Shown here: piece after piece, positions 63,587-64,000 of the stretch | Position numbering within the stretch: position 1 is the stretch's first letter | How the letters are laid out: every line of letters begins with the position of its first letter | Assembly (NCBI GenBank): GCA_030601885.1 | Contig: JAUWAU010000019.1 | Coordinates: forward strand, 1-64,000 | Source: Armatimonadota bacterium | GTDB taxonomy: Bacteria; Armatimonadota; Zipacnadia; JAUWAU01 | Length of the DNA: 64,000 nt | Direction of reading: 5' to 3' | Program-made: the position numbers and the translations under genes | Notes under the pieces: generated by a model | Seen by the model: only the letters and a program-made list of their open reading frames with translations | Told to the model about the DNA's origin: nothing | Database searches by the model: none

Positions 63587-64000
63587 GTGTGCATCGCCCA
63601 CCGGGGGGCGTCGAAAGAGGCGCCCGAGAATACGATCGCCGCGTTTCGGAAGGCGCTGCAAAGGCGTGCGGAGGCGGTGGAGTTGGACGTCCGGCGCACC
63701 AGCGACGGAGTCTTGGTGTGCCTGCACGATCCCACGCTCGATCGTACGACGAACGGGAGCGGAGCCGTTGCTGAGACTCCGTTGTCGCACATCCGGAAGC
63801 TGGATGCCGGCAGTTGGATGTCGCCGGCCATGGCGGACGAGCGCGTGCCGACGTTCGCCGAGGGCCTGGCGGCTATCACGCCGGGGGCGGTGTGCGCGGC
63901 TGAGATAAAGGCGACCGACATCGAGGCCGAGGTGGTGGACGTCATCGCGGGGTGCGGTGCGGCGGACTCGGTGATGGTAGTTTCGTTCCACGAGGCCACA
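63587..64000 (+). CDS. Glycerophosphodiester phosphodiesterase (GDPD) family, C-terminus outside window
   Basis: Start GTG 63587 follows GGAGG by 7 nt and gives the canonical beginning MCIAHRGASKEAPENT; an ATG at 63518 in frame has no ribosome site. The first 138 codons are present and the frame is open to the window end. Catalytic pieces seen: HRGA..APENT, ELDVRRTSDGVLVCLHD (metal-binding Glu/Asp and His) and AEIKATD. The family hydrolyses glycerophosphodiesters to glycerol 3-phosphate and an alcohol. Confidence 0.9.
   Translation, partial: MCIAHRGASKEAPENTIAAFRKALQRRAEAVELDVRRTSDGVLVCLHDPTLDRTTNGSGAVAETPLSHIRKLDAGSWMSPAMADERVPTFAEGLAAITPGAVCAAEIKATDIEAEVVDVIAGCGAADSVMVVSFHEAT

Noticed and set aside
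1..64000. CRISPR array, rRNA, tRNA or prophage
   Set aside because: No regularly spaced repeats, no rRNA core sequences, no cloverleaf that I could see in the gaps, and no phage structural genes. A tRNA scan would be needed to exclude tRNAs fully.

Overview
The window is a 64 kb piece of a high-G+C bacterial chromosome with a dispersed, non-syntenic gene order and no rRNA, tRNA or CRISPR that I could see. The gene content points to a free-living heterotroph of the Armatimonadota / Planctomycetes-like sphere. There are two prepilin-like proteins ending in an H-X9-DG tail, a DUF4838 protein, a TAT-exported sulfatase, a DUF5060 glycoside hydrolase with calcium-binding repeats, a DigH/YngK-type glycosidase, a uronate isomerase-like protein, a neutral ceramidase and an OPT-like transporter. 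Armatimonadota is my best guess; this is an inference from family content, not from a marker gene.

Layout. 1-4.0 kb: uronate isomerase-like gene (cut by the window edge), a TIM-barrel-like protein and a Wza-type polysaccharide export protein with five SLBB domains. 4.2-8.9 kb (minus strand): a probable RiPP cassette (PqqD-like protein, radical SAM/SPASM enzyme, Cys-containing precursor-like peptide) running into a secreted gingipain-like C25 peptidase and a prepilin-like protein. 9.3-12.0 kb: glycosidase gene coupled to nikR, with a perfect 9-bp inverted repeat upstream. 12.0-15.2 kb: a REP-associated tyrosine transposase between two 114-bp REPIN-like elements, a VWA membrane protein, and a second unrelated REPIN-like element. 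15.3-19.3 kb: ceramidase, then the nfnA/nfnB pair. 19.3-30.9 kb: an ABC/FtsX export-type operon behind a near-consensus promoter, including a zinc-ribbon ABC ATPase and a 1,863-residue fusion of a degenerate M28 peptidase with an FtsX permease, followed by an OPT-like transporter.

31.3-37.8 kb: a lipoprotein-like isoaspartyl methyltransferase, then a P1B-type ATPase fused to an HflK-type SPFH domain, followed by separate hflC- and hflK-like genes. 37.8-48.6 kb: a fused E1 alpha/beta 2-oxoacid dehydrogenase, DUF5060 hydrolase, mannitol-1-phosphate dehydrogenase, AAC(3)-type acetyltransferase, gluzincin, HD-GYP phosphodiesterase, HicBA toxin-antitoxin and an aldo/keto reductase. 48.6-59.2 kb: a receiver-STAS protein, an M48 lipoprotein protease, two secreted proteins sharing a C-terminal domain, a Gfo/Idh oxidoreductase, a K+ channel with RCK domain, a PHP-domain protein and a catalytically degenerate GGDEF protein. 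59.5-64 kb: divergent DUF4838 and sulfatase genes, an intergenic region with two DnaA-box-like sites, and a glycerophosphodiester phosphodiesterase cut by the window end.

The most notable items are the RiPP-like cassette with its adjacent C25 peptidase, the P-type ATPase::HflK fusion in an SPFH cluster, and the pseudo-M28::FtsX fusion in an ABC operon. Two fragments of uroporphyrinogen-decarboxylase-like genes (around 31.0 and 48.7 kb) show local gene decay. Start sites were chosen from Shine-Dalgarno-like sequences, expected N-termini and signal peptides.
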